This document shows, in pieces, positions 13,130-19,790 of a stretch of 21,199 bases of DNA. A model generated the notes under the pieces. It worked only from the letters and a program-made list of their open reading frames with translations, was not told the DNA's origin and did not search any database. Numbering within the stretch: the first letter of the stretch is position 1; every line of letters starts with the position of its first letter. A program made the position numbers and the translations under genes. The DNA comes from a virus. Where the stretch lies: positions 1 to 21,199 of IMG/VR virus record IMGVR_UViG_3300005099_000039. One strand, written 5' to 3'.

Positions 13130-15220
13130 TTATGAAGCGGTCTTTGTCTTTTGCTGAAACCTTACAACAATGAATTCACCTGGCTTATTCGGAGCTACTC
13201 CAATGTCTATATACACAATGCCCTGCTCAATGGACTCTGGAGTGTTGTTTGTATCATCACATATTACAAAGAATGCCTCATCAGGAGTGTTTCCTGCAAA
13301 GTAGCCCTGCTCAAACAGGAACTTCAAAAAGCCATTGATCTGCGCTGAAATCTGCAACCAAAGGTTAGGTCCATTGTTCTCAAAGGGCACCCAGAACAGG
13401 GCATTATAGACAGACTTTTCAAGGAATTGGAAAAGGCGACGGGCATTGATATACCGCCATTCTGAATCAAGAGACAAGGTTCGAGCACCCCAAAGGGCTA
13501 TGCCAATGGCAGCATGCGATACAATTGGATTGATCCTCGCTTGGTAAAGCACATCCCTTTCGCCTTTAGTCAATTCTCTTTCTATTCCAAGACACCAACT
13601 AAGCTGTCCGTCATCCAATCCCGCAGGCACTTTGCCCACATTCTTGTTCGTATCTGTATAAGCATATCTGCCTGCGATATGTCCCATTGGCGGCATCACT
13701 ATAGGTCTGCCGTCTCCAAGCGGGTCGGGAATCTTCACCCAAGGATAATAACAAGCACCATAACTAGTATTGCGCCGCAACTCATTCCTTACCCAGTTGA
13801 TAGCTTTCTGCGGTGTATATCCTTTTGGCGGCACATGGATGGCAAACAGCAATTTGCTCTGCTTACAAAGGTCATCTATGTCTCTAGCTACAGTGGTATC
13901 GCCCGCAAAGTCGGGCACAGCTACCTGCATAATCTCATCTACCTTGAGAAGCGCATATATCCCTTTATATTCAGACTGCAAAGATGGATCAGTAACCTGC
14001 GCCCGTGTAATAGGATTAGAACCATCTGCGCCATCTGCCAAAACATTGTCCACATTGTCCACAGGCGGCTCTTTAGCATAATAGCAAACAACATCACTGC
14101 CAGCACTAGAAGCCAGCCAAAAATCTATCTCACCTGTAGCATAATTTATTGTATGCTCTTTTGATGAGTCTAAAGCATTTGTCCCATTATCAATAAGATG
14201 TCCATATCCATCATCATATATAGTTTTCTCTTCGCCACCAAGTGTTACTGTAATTCTTATTGAATAAGGAATGACAGGTGTATTAGCCAAAGTAGCTGTA
14301 ATATGCTGTGCACCCGTGCTGGCAATAGTTTCACCATCAATATAAGTGCCCTGCAAGCTTGGCGGATTGTAATATTCATTATTCATATCAATTCTAATAT
14401 ATTGCGATGAGTTGTTTATAACTCGATCTGCTGCCGATTTGTGATCTGGATCATCAAATACTAGCGCCTCAAAGCTTTCAACTACTTGATAATTCCCTTC
14501 CTCATCTTTCTGGGCTACTACTAAATCAAATCTAGAATATTGCCCTGTCTGGGGATCAAAGTAGTTAGAATTGCCGCTGATCTGATAAGCCAAATCATTG
14601 CCCCAAGCACCAGGATTTGCCGCTGTGACCTTCCAAAGATATTTGAAAGTCATCGTAATCGGTTTATCATTCTTAGGCGCCTCTGTAAATTTCAAATTTA
14701 TAACACCAGTCATATAGTCTATAGTAGATTCGCTTTCATTTATAGTTCCATTCTCTTCTTCATTCTTTATATGCCCATTGCCATCATCAATGCCATGTCT
14801 TTCCTCGCCCGATGCAAGATAGTAAGTTATTCTTACTGTATTTTTTCTTATAGCTAACTTGTCTGGATCAACAGTTGCTATAAATAGCGTAGAGCCACCT
14901 TCATTGTTTTCCGCTATAGTAAATTCTGCTTTTGCATCCTCAGCAGTTGCTGCATCAGTCCTTGCTACCCTCACTATATATGCCCGCTTGCCGCCATTGG
15001 CAAAGAAAGCATATACAGTATGCGCCAGCCAAGAATCCCTCGTAAATCCCCCAAACTTCTCCACAAATTGATTCCAACTTGTTACCAAAGTTGCCTCATC
15101 TACAGGTCCTTTTGGTGCCCAACCTACCACTCCAAAATTTGAAGTCGATACCGCCGCAATTACCCTCTGCCCGCTTGGCTTTTCCTCTATGTATATCCAC
15201 GGACTCAAGTATTCAGGCAT
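13130..15220 (-). CDS. Tail sheath protein
   Basis: This 696-residue contractile sheath subunit begins SPWIYIEEKPSGQRVIAAVS (6-25) followed by GVVGWAPKGPVDEATLVTSW, the standard sheath N-terminus. It ends with the conserved polymerisation core: RRLFQFLEKSVYNALFWVPF (594-613), INGFLKFLFEQGYF, DTNNTPESIEQGIVYIDIGV and PGEFIVVRFQQ. Between them are surface insertions, including two copies of a beta-type module: residues about 121-194 (IDDGNGHI, TIDYMTG) and 305-382 (YDDGYGHL, TINYATG). The same module occurs in the capsid protein and the gpI-like protein. Energy for injection comes from contraction of this layer around the tube. The SD GAAAGGAGG is strong. The gene is 21 nt after the tail-terminator gene and 59 nt before the tube. 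Confidence 0.95.
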   Translation of the reverse strand: MPEYLSPWIYIEEKPSGQRVIAAVSTSNFGVVGWAPKGPVDEATLVTSWNQFVEKFGGFTRDSWLAHTVYAFFANGGKRAYIVRVARTDAATAEDAKAEFTIAENNEGGSTLFIATVDPDKLAIRKNTVRITYYLASGEERHGIDDGNGHIKNEEENGTINESESTIDYMTGVINLKFTEAPKNDKPITMTFKYLWKVTAANPGAWGNDLAYQISGNSNYFDPQTGQYSRFDLVVAQKDEEGNYQVVESFEALVFDDPDHKSAADRVINNSSQYIRIDMNNEYYNPPSLQGTYIDGETIASTGAQHITATLANTPVIPYSIRITVTLGGEEKTIYDDGYGHLIDNGTNALDSSKEHTINYATGEIDFWLASSAGSDVVCYYAKEPPVDNVDNVLADGADGSNPITRAQVTDPSLQSEYKGIYALLKVDEIMQVAVPDFAGDTTVARDIDDLCKQSKLLFAIHVPPKGYTPQKAINWVRNELRRNTSYGACYYPWVKIPDPLGDGRPIVMPPMGHIAGRYAYTDTNKNVGKVPAGLDDGQLSWCLGIERELTKGERDVLYQARINPIVSHAAIGIALWGARTLSLDSEWRYINARRLFQFLEKSVYNALFWVPFENNGPNLWLQISAQINGFLKFLFEQGYFAGNTPDEAFFVICDDTNNTPESIEQGIVYIDIGVAPNKPGEFIVVRFQQKTKTAS

Positions 15221-15241
15221 TGTAAACCTCCTTTCTATTCA

Positions 15242-15856
15242 TTAACCTTCCTTATGCATTATATCAACATTAACTACCTCTTTCAAAGATTTGCTGGGGT
15301 CAAAGGTCTTCATAGGTTCTTCAGGTAACAGGTCAATTTCCCCCATTACTCGTATTGATACGCTGAATCCCAACACTCGATCTGCCACATCTGCTATTTC
15401 ATCCAGCACAGAAAACCCTTCTACTATAGCATCATAGCTTCTAATATCACCCTCAGAATCCACTACTTTAATGTATTGCTGGGGCAAAAGCTTTGATTGC
15501 AGATATTCAAATATCTTGTTGACCTGCTGGCGATACCTAGCATAACACTGAACATCATAAGAGATATCTATGGGCATTGCTACCCATTGCAATATTCTTT
15601 CAGTTGGACCGATTGTTGCCTGCCGCACAAACCTCGCCCCATTATACCTAGACAGTGCCAGCTCATACCCTTCCCGCCTGATAATCACAGACGGCAAAGT
15701 GTATTCCTCTAAAATGATCTCAGGAGCTACCATTATCACAGGGATGCGGTCCTTTACCCCCTCTATGGTCAGGTAATAATTATTATCAATGAGTTGAGCG
15801 CCTAAAGTCTCAACCAATCCAGCGTCAAAGCTCCTTATGTCAACCTTAGAAAACAT
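15242..15856 (-). CDS. Probable tail terminator/completion protein (gp15-like by position)
   Basis: This 204-residue protein lies immediately before the sheath gene, where contractile phages encode the protein that caps the tail tube for head joining. The middle fits that family loosely: IPVIMVAPEIILEEYTLPSV, then MPIDISYDVQCYARYRQQVN (polar strand and helix), a YLQSKLLPQQYIKVVDSEGD segment, and DRVLGFSVSIRVMGEIDLLP near the end. This alternation of strands with one long helix is typical of tail terminators. No diagnostic motif is seen, so the call rests on context and general pattern. The start at 15856 has only a weak purine stretch (GAAAAAAC) and an unusually long 82-nt leader containing palindrome copy 7, so its expression may be controlled separately. 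Alternative: another neck or tail completion protein. Confidence 0.5.
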   Translation of the reverse strand: MFSKVDIRSFDAGLVETLGAQLIDNNYYLTIEGVKDRIPVIMVAPEIILEEYTLPSVIIRREGYELALSRYNGARFVRQATIGPTERILQWVAMPIDISYDVQCYARYRQQVNKIFEYLQSKLLPQQYIKVVDSEGDIRSYDAIVEGFSVLDEIADVADRVLGFSVSIRVMGEIDLLPEEPMKTFDPSKSLKEVVNVDIMHKEG

Positions 15857-15903
15857 TGTTTTTTCAGCTTCTTATACCCATTATCTTAACCTTTTGCTTT
15901 CAA

Positions 15904-15923
15904 TTTGCAATTTTGATTGCAAA
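15904..15923. repeat. Intergenic palindrome copy 7 (variant centre)
   Basis: TTTGCAATTTTGATTGCAAA keeps both 8-base arms (TTTGCAAT and ATTGCAAA) but has TTTG in place of CATG at the centre. No ATG mini-ORF can start here. It lies between the stop at 15939 and the start at 15856. Confidence 0.9.
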
Positions 15924-15938
15924 GATGCCCTGCATTGC

Positions 15939-16619
15939 TTACCTTACTCCAATGACCATCTTTGTAAACTTGGCGAATTTTTTGGCTTCTGCCGCTGTAA
16001 GTGATTTGTAACCTCTAGTTTCAACCCGTGCTCTTTCCTTTTGAGCTTTCTTTTCTATAAGCTGCCGCAATGTGTCACTTATTGAAGCAGTAATTTTTTG
16101 CCAAGCTGGTCGCCAAGCTGGTCTGTATTCAAAGCCCCGTCCGCCAAATTCCATCCTTACCGCCGCAAAGGAAAGGTCAAAATTGCCCTCTCCAATGCCT
16201 GAATGAGCTTGAATATCATATCCATAGCGCCGCATTAAGCCCGCCAATTCCCTTTTCCGCCGCCTGTTGTATTGCCGCAACCTTTCAGCTTCCCCCCTAG
16301 ATACAATTGAAAACCTTATCATACTGTTAGGTGGTGGTGGCGGTGCTTCATCCAATACCCACCTGCGCCAGTATATTGGCAAAAACCTCTTATCAATTCT
16401 ACGAGGTCGATATATCACTACAACTCGATCTCTATACTCAGCAGGGATGTGCCTCTGCACAGGAAATAGCCCCACACCGTAACCTTCACCGCCGTCAACC
16501 TCAAATTTATGCAGAGAACGAATATAATCTGCTTTTATCCGACTGCCAGATACTCTATCTAACACTGTTTCATACATTTGCTCTGTGGTTGCCTGCGGCA
16601 ATACACCGCCGCAAGCCAT
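15939..16619 (-). CDS. Basic protein of unknown function, neck/tail completion region
   Basis: This 226-residue protein is not recognised. Visible features are a very basic character, a PPPPP run (about residues 92-96) in APPPPPNSMIRFSIVSRGEA, an RQYNRRRKRELAGLMRRYGY helix (115-134), a FRYRPAWRPAWQ-like aromatic segment (EYRPAWRPAWQ), and a C-terminal KKAQKERARVETRGYKSLTA helix. There is no signal peptide or membrane segment. Its position between neck genes and the tail terminator suggests a minor virion or connector protein. The start is uncertain. The ATG at 16619 follows GAAGGG with 8-nt spacing, but an ATG at 16678 in another frame starts MFDIKVDTSKIEGLEEGLFE, which also looks like real protein; a frameshift or an overlapping gene is possible. 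Confidence 0.6.
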   Translation of the reverse strand: MACGGVLPQATTEQMYETVLDRVSGSRIKADYIRSLHKFEVDGGEGYGVGLFPVQRHIPAEYRDRVVVIYRPRRIDKRFLPIYWRRWVLDEAPPPPPNSMIRFSIVSRGEAERLRQYNRRRKRELAGLMRRYGYDIQAHSGIGEGNFDLSFAAVRMEFGGRGFEYRPAWRPAWQKITASISDTLRQLIEKKAQKERARVETRGYKSLTAAEAKKFAKFTKMVIGVR

Positions 16620-16678
16620 TCAAACAACCCTTCCTCCAGTCCTTCTATCTTTGAAGTATCTACCTTAATGTCAAACAT
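16559..16678 (-). other. Short overlapping ORF before the basic protein (possible true N-terminus)
   Basis: A 39-codon frame starts at the ATG at 16678, 15 nt after the upstream stop, and ends with TAG at 16559. It fills an otherwise empty 73-nt gap. Its first 21 residues (MFDIKVDTSKIEGLEEGLFEW) look like the beginnings of small neck or minor tail proteins (short strand then IEGLEE-type helix). The remainder (VYCRRQPQSKCMKQC) does not look like protein. A one-base slip or assembly error near GCGGCGG (about 16605-16611) could join it to the longer frame. No strong SD. Low confidence as a separate gene. Confidence 0.3.
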
Positions 16679-16692
16679 TGCCGCCGCTCAAC

Positions 16693-17256
16693 TCATTTAG
16701 CCTTTGCCTTTCTGGTCTTCTTTTTAGTTCTAGCCTGTTCAGCCTTCTTAACTAAATACTTACGCAAAGCCTTCTTCTCAAGCTTCTGGAAAAACCGAGT
16801 GCGCTGCTGTAGTGTCTTGATTATCTGACTCGTCATATCTTGCTCTTTTGTTCGAGTGGGTCTGAACCCCAGCTCTTTCTCTATCAGGTCTTTCCAAATG
16901 GACACAACCAACTGGTAATTGGGCATATGATGGTAAGGTCCCCAGACAAAAACCTTGTCTAAATACTTTTTGAATACTATATCTACTGCTTCCCACCAAT
17001 AGTCTTCAGCAGCCTGCCATCCCGCCGCCACCAATTCCCTGACAAACTTTGGCGGTCTAAACACATCCTCTTTCTTTAAGGACCCCCTCTTAATCATATC
17101 AATAAGAGCCTTGGACCCATATTGAGGATTTCGCCAAGGCTCTGCTATTATCTTGTTTATATCTACCTCTTTTTCTCTTTCTCTAGCTTCTCTTATTCCT
17201 GTTATTCCTGCAATTCCCCACAAAACATCTCTTATCTGCTCAGCTAAATACCTCAT
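16693..17256 (-). CDS. Hypothetical basic protein, neck-region gene
   Basis: This 187-residue protein is not recognised. It starts with a helix (MRYLAEQIRDVLWGI) and has a central aromatic part with AAEDYWWEAVDIVFKKYLDK and FVWGPYHHMPNYQLVVSIWK. It ends in a strongly basic tail (KKAEQARTKKKTRKAKAK), which suggests contact with DNA or an acidic surface such as a portal or connector. No membrane segment or signal peptide is seen. The ATG (17256) has GGAGG at 7-nt spacing and overlaps the upstream zinc-knuckle gene by 4 nt, so the two are probably translated together. Its place among head-completion genes points to a minor virion or assembly role, inferred only from context. Confidence 0.7.
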   Translation of the reverse strand: MRYLAEQIRDVLWGIAGITGIREAREREKEVDINKIIAEPWRNPQYGSKALIDMIKRGSLKKEDVFRPPKFVRELVAAGWQAAEDYWWEAVDIVFKKYLDKVFVWGPYHHMPNYQLVVSIWKDLIEKELGFRPTRTKEQDMTSQIIKTLQQRTRFFQKLEKKALRKYLVKKAEQARTKKKTRKAKAK

Positions 17257-17600
17257 TTCCTAACCTCCAGCTTGCCCCTATACTTAGCTTCTATAAATGC
17301 CTTATGTTTTTCACACAACCCTAGATATCTATGCCCATCTGTTATTACAAAGCTTGCGGGCTCGCCGCAAATGTAGCAAAGCCGCTTCAGGGTCTGGGCA
17401 TCTAACCCTCTATATTCAGGAAATAGGCGGTTGCAGGTAAAAGGACCGCCGCAATTTTTTATGCCGCAGCTTATCTCACCCCGCATCAACGCCTGTCGAT
17501 AATGCCAACAAGTAGAACATAGGAATATCACTGAACTATCATCAACTCTTTTAGCCTTTACGGCTTGCCTCAAACCGTCCATCTGCTTAAAATCACTCAT
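17253..17600 (-). CDS. Small protein with two zinc knuckles
   Basis: This 115-residue protein is cysteine-rich, unlike most of its neighbours. The first set is Cys28-x2-Cys31 with Cys45, Cys50 and Cys56; the second is Cys75-x2-Cys78 paired with Cys96-x2-His99 (LCYICGEP to GLCEKHKAF), a treble-clef-like spacing. No catalytic HNH residues are evident, so an endonuclease call is not supported. Two structural zinc sites for protein or nucleic-acid binding are the minimal reading. It is translationally linked to both neighbours (8-nt overlap upstream, 4-nt overlap downstream), with SD AAAGGA in the upstream gene. Function unknown; it may act in head completion or DNA handling by association. Confidence 0.75.
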   Translation of the reverse strand: MSDFKQMDGLRQAVKAKRVDDSSVIFLCSTCWHYRQALMRGEISCGIKNCGGPFTCNRLFPEYRGLDAQTLKRLCYICGEPASFVITDGHRYLGLCEKHKAFIEAKYRGKLEVRK

Positions 17601-18078
17601 CAGTCCTTTCCTCTATCTTTCTTATGGGGGCAAATTTGGAGTTATATACCCCTCTGGCAAAAACAACATTTTTGACACCTTTGGCTATTCCCTCATAGAA
17701 AACATGCGTAATATCATAAGCCCGATTGATAGGTCCCAGCATCTCTACAACATCTCCTACCTTAATTAAAGGGGCTTTTTCAAAGCTGCTTCGGGCAAAT
17801 ACAAACTCTACTTCAGAGGAGAAAACCCGCCCTTCTTCTCTTGCCTCTGTTGTTGAATCACTGCTTCTCATAATGCACTTCATAGAATAAGGACCTGCAA
17901 ACTCGGGCTGCTGAAACCCCTCATTCAAAGGTTCATCATATAGAGGATCACGGTTAAGACTATCATTGATAGCGGCACTCCAGAGCTGGCAGGGCATACC
18001 ATACAAGGTAATATATTCAGCCGCCCACTCATGCCATAACTTGCTATCCTCTTGCCAAGCTTCAAATAGACTGATCAT
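17593..18078 (-). CDS. Putative neck/head-completion protein
   Basis: This 161-residue protein lies between the gp13-like gene and the tail terminator, in the zone of gp14-type neck or stopper proteins. It has an N-terminal helical part (LFEAWQEDSKLWHEWAAEYI), NRDPLYDEPLNEGFQQPEF, and then a beta-rich half: VFSSEVEFVFARSSFEKAPL, IKVGDVVEMLGPINRAYDIT, and a C-terminal NVVFARGVYNSKFAPIRKIE. The GDVVEMLG...YDITHV run is the kind of small beta-barrel seen in head-tail connectors that plug the portal. The match is general, not diagnostic, so this is a positional inference. SD is weak (GCAGAGC before the ATG at 18078), and the gene starts 9 nt after the upstream stop. Confidence 0.5.
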   Translation of the reverse strand: MISLFEAWQEDSKLWHEWAAEYITLYGMPCQLWSAAINDSLNRDPLYDEPLNEGFQQPEFAGPYSMKCIMRSSDSTTEAREEGRVFSSEVEFVFARSSFEKAPLIKVGDVVEMLGPINRAYDITHVFYEGIAKGVKNVVFARGVYNSKFAPIRKIEERTDE

Positions 18079-18087
18079 TGCTCTGCT

Positions 18088-18573
18088 TTATCCCCAGAAT
18101 TCTATGGATTTAGGTTGCCGCCATTCCCCGCAAATAAATCGTTCTTTGTCTTTCTGATTATTAAACACTATCAGATATTGCCCTGACTTAACCTCATTTT
18201 CTAACTCTACCTTTTGCCCTTCGGCAAAGGCGAATTTGCCATCTACGATGACCTTCAAAGCCGCATTGTTATACAACACACCAACAAGCTGGTCTGCCAG
18301 AGAACTAAGATAAGACCTTTGAGCAGACTTCAAAGGTTCTACATCTATAGTTTCTATATGGTCATGGGCTCTGCGGCGGCGGCGCTTTTTGCTCAATGCT
18401 ATTATTTCTGAAGGTGTTAGCCGCTTCTTGTTTTTGGGATCAACTCCACATGCTCGCTTCAGAACAGAATAAGCTATTGCCAAAGCTTGATCATGGCGGT
18501 CAGGATATTCCTTGAACAGTCTTTTCACATTAGCTTTAAAAGCATCCATAGAGCATCTTTTGTCAAGCGGCAT
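18088..18573 (-). CDS. Virion-region protein with N-terminal KAFKxNV-type helical module
   Basis: This 161-residue protein begins with a helical module, MDAFKANVKRLFKEYPDRHD then QALAIAYSVLKRACG, that recurs in many phage proteins of unknown function (pattern FKxNV...QAxAIAYSVxxR). A very basic stretch follows (SKKRRRRRAHDHIE, about 66-79), then a helical segment and a beta-rich C-terminus (VIVDGKFAFAEGQKVELENE, ICGEWRQPKSIEFWG). The basic patch fits nucleic-acid contact. The ATG at 18573 is preferred (AAAGGTGA upstream) over the in-frame TTG at 18591, which would begin inside palindrome copy 8. No enzymatic motif is seen. Its role is unassigned; it lies among neck genes. Confidence 0.65.
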   Translation of the reverse strand: MPLDKRCSMDAFKANVKRLFKEYPDRHDQALAIAYSVLKRACGVDPKNKKRLTPSEIIALSKKRRRRRAHDHIETIDVEPLKSAQRSYLSSLADQLVGVLYNNAALKVIVDGKFAFAEGQKVELENEVKSGQYLIVFNNQKDKERFICGEWRQPKSIEFWG

Positions 18574-18584
18574 TTCCTTCACCT

Positions 18585-18603
18585 TTTGCAATCGGATTGC
18601 AAA
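18585..18603. repeat. Intergenic palindrome copy 8 (shorter variant)
   Basis: TTTGCAATCGGATTGCAAA keeps the same 8-base arms but has a 3-nt centre (CGG) instead of 4 nt. It begins immediately after the stop codon of the upstream gene (18606-18604) and lies just before the SD of the gene starting at 18573. No ATG is present in it. Confidence 0.9.
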
Positions 18604-19017
18604 TTATTCCGCCGCCTCAAACCCTATATCTGCCAATGCCGCCTGCGCTGCCTCAATTTCATCTCGCTCGCCCATCACAATCACCTTGCTGTCCTGTATA
18701 TCCACATTAAACCCCAAGTCCTTGAGATACTCATAACATTCTTGAGCTTCTTCTGGTGTCTCAAATTCCAACTGAAGCTTTGATACTTCTTCAACTTGTT
18801 CCTTTGTTTTTATCGTTTCGCCTCCCGCCATTCCCATAACCTTTTTGGCGGCATTGACTACCTCTTGGAAAAACTCTTTGATCTTGTCATCTGCCTCAAA
18901 GGCACTTGCCAAACCTTTGAGCAACTGAGCAACTGCAAATGCATCTTCTTTAGTCTTCAATTCTCTTACCGCCAAAGATGCCAAAGCTGCCTTTGCCTTT
19001 GCGATAGGATCTGCCAT
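18604..19017 (-). CDS. Small acidic helical protein of unknown function
   Basis: This 137-residue protein is not recognised. The N-terminal half is Ala/Lys-rich helix (KAKAALASLAVRELKTKEDA, LLKGLASAFEADDKIKEFFQ). A short glycine linker (MGMAGGE) leads to a compact C-terminal domain with alternating strands and helices: KLQLEFETPEEAQECYEYLK, FNVDIQDSKVIVMGERDEIE, AAQAALADIGFEA. That order resembles a small ferredoxin-like fold. The start at 19017 is chosen because AAAGGAGGT lies 6 nt upstream; the ATG 18 nt earlier would overlap that SD. The strong SD suggests an abundant protein, perhaps a head or decoration component, but this is inference. Position: between the gp13-like neck gene and palindrome copy 8. 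Confidence 0.65.
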   Translation of the reverse strand: MADPIAKAKAALASLAVRELKTKEDAFAVAQLLKGLASAFEADDKIKEFFQEVVNAAKKVMGMAGGETIKTKEQVEEVSKLQLEFETPEEAQECYEYLKDLGFNVDIQDSKVIVMGERDEIEAAQAALADIGFEAAE

Positions 19018-19061
19018 CGCCAAACCTCCTTTCATTTATGTAATGCCGCTTTTCATTCGTG

Positions 19062-19760
19062 TCATGTTACCAATATTCCCATGAGTGAAGCCTTGCTTCT
19101 AATCCACTCATCTAGTTTATCTTTAGCGGTGCGCGCCTCATCTGCCAACCTATCAGCATCTAGCTCGGTCTCACCCGCAGGCAACGCCACGGACCGATAC
19201 TTGCCCCGAATTGCCACCAATATCTCTTTAGCCTCCGCCAGAGCATATTCCATGAGTGCATCCAAATCCGCCTTGTCAATGTCATCTATGTCCTTGATTT
19301 TGCTAAGATACTTATAAACTATCTTCATTCCCCCAATACTATTGCTGGGGGTCGGATATATTCTCAACTTGTGCTCAGCAGGGATATATTCCCAGCCGTG
19401 CTCCCAACCTAGATATTTTCGTAGGCTTTCCATTTGAACTTGAGCGGCAATGAAACCCGCCATTTCCTGTCGCACAAGCCGCCAGGGAAATCCTACTTCA
19501 AGCGCCCCACGCCCAGGCAATAGCGGCAATCTCGGAAAGTAGATGTCAACTACATCTATAACATCCTCATCCAAGATATATTCGTTTTGCCCCGCCACAA
19601 GGGTCAATTCCGCTTCCTTCATAACCCCCCCAATATTAGCCTCATACCATATTATCGCTTTCTGAACCGCTTGATCTAGCTGCTCATCTGATAGTTCTAC
19701 ATTTATGGCAGGATACCCCAGCTTTTCCCTGATCCATTGCTTTATATCATTTCGGGTCAT
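19062..19760 (-). CDS. Neck protein, T4 gp13-like (head completion)
   Basis: This 232-residue protein resembles the gp13 neck proteins of T4-type phages, which sit on the portal and prepare the head for the tail. The recognisable part is the N-terminus: a helix with IKQWIREKLGYPAINVELSD followed by EQLDQAVQKAIIWYEANIGG, then VAGQNEYILDEDVIDVVDIY, a pattern of ordered helix, DEQL-type turn and VIDVV strand. Later segments YIPAEHKLRIYPTPSNSIGG and MKIVYKYL are beta. The C-terminal helices (LDALMEYALAEAKEILVAIR and EARTAKDKLDEWIRSK) complete the family pattern. The ATG at 19760 is preferred over the in-frame TTG at 19766; no strong SD is seen for either. Position two genes after the capsid gene supports a neck role. 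Confidence 0.6.
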   Translation of the reverse strand: MTRNDIKQWIREKLGYPAINVELSDEQLDQAVQKAIIWYEANIGGVMKEAELTLVAGQNEYILDEDVIDVVDIYFPRLPLLPGRGALEVGFPWRLVRQEMAGFIAAQVQMESLRKYLGWEHGWEYIPAEHKLRIYPTPSNSIGGMKIVYKYLSKIKDIDDIDKADLDALMEYALAEAKEILVAIRGKYRSVALPAGETELDADRLADEARTAKDKLDEWIRSKASLMGILVT

Positions 19761-19776
19761 TGCCAATCATTTTCAT

Positions 19777-19788
19777 TCTACTAGTAGA
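19777..19788. repeat. Short perfect palindrome upstream of the neck gene
   Basis: TCTACTAGTAGA is a perfect 12-bp palindrome 2 nt after the stop of the upstream gene and 16 nt before the neck gene start. It is unrelated in sequence to the dispersed repeat. Its role is unknown; it could be chance or a single operator-like site. Confidence 0.35.
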
Positions 19789-19790
19789 GA

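Noticed and set aside
13514-14164. 216-codon plus-strand open frame opposite the sheath gene
   Set aside because: It is antisense to a clear sheath protein, and its translation looks like reverse reading of coding DNA with no family pattern.
15870-15925. Sigma70-like promoter (TTGCAA then TAAGAT or GATAAT) in the leader of the tail-terminator gene
   Set aside because: Only 4-5 of 6 matches, and the -35 would be the palindrome arm itself; too weak to list without RNA data.
17253-17600. HNH endonuclease from the CxxC/CxxH motifs
   Set aside because: No HNH catalytic histidine-asparagine-histidine pattern is seen; zinc sites alone do not support a nuclease.
1934-18603. CRISPR-like array from repeated 20-mers
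   Set aside because: Copies are kilobases apart at gene junctions with genes between them; no short regular spacers.
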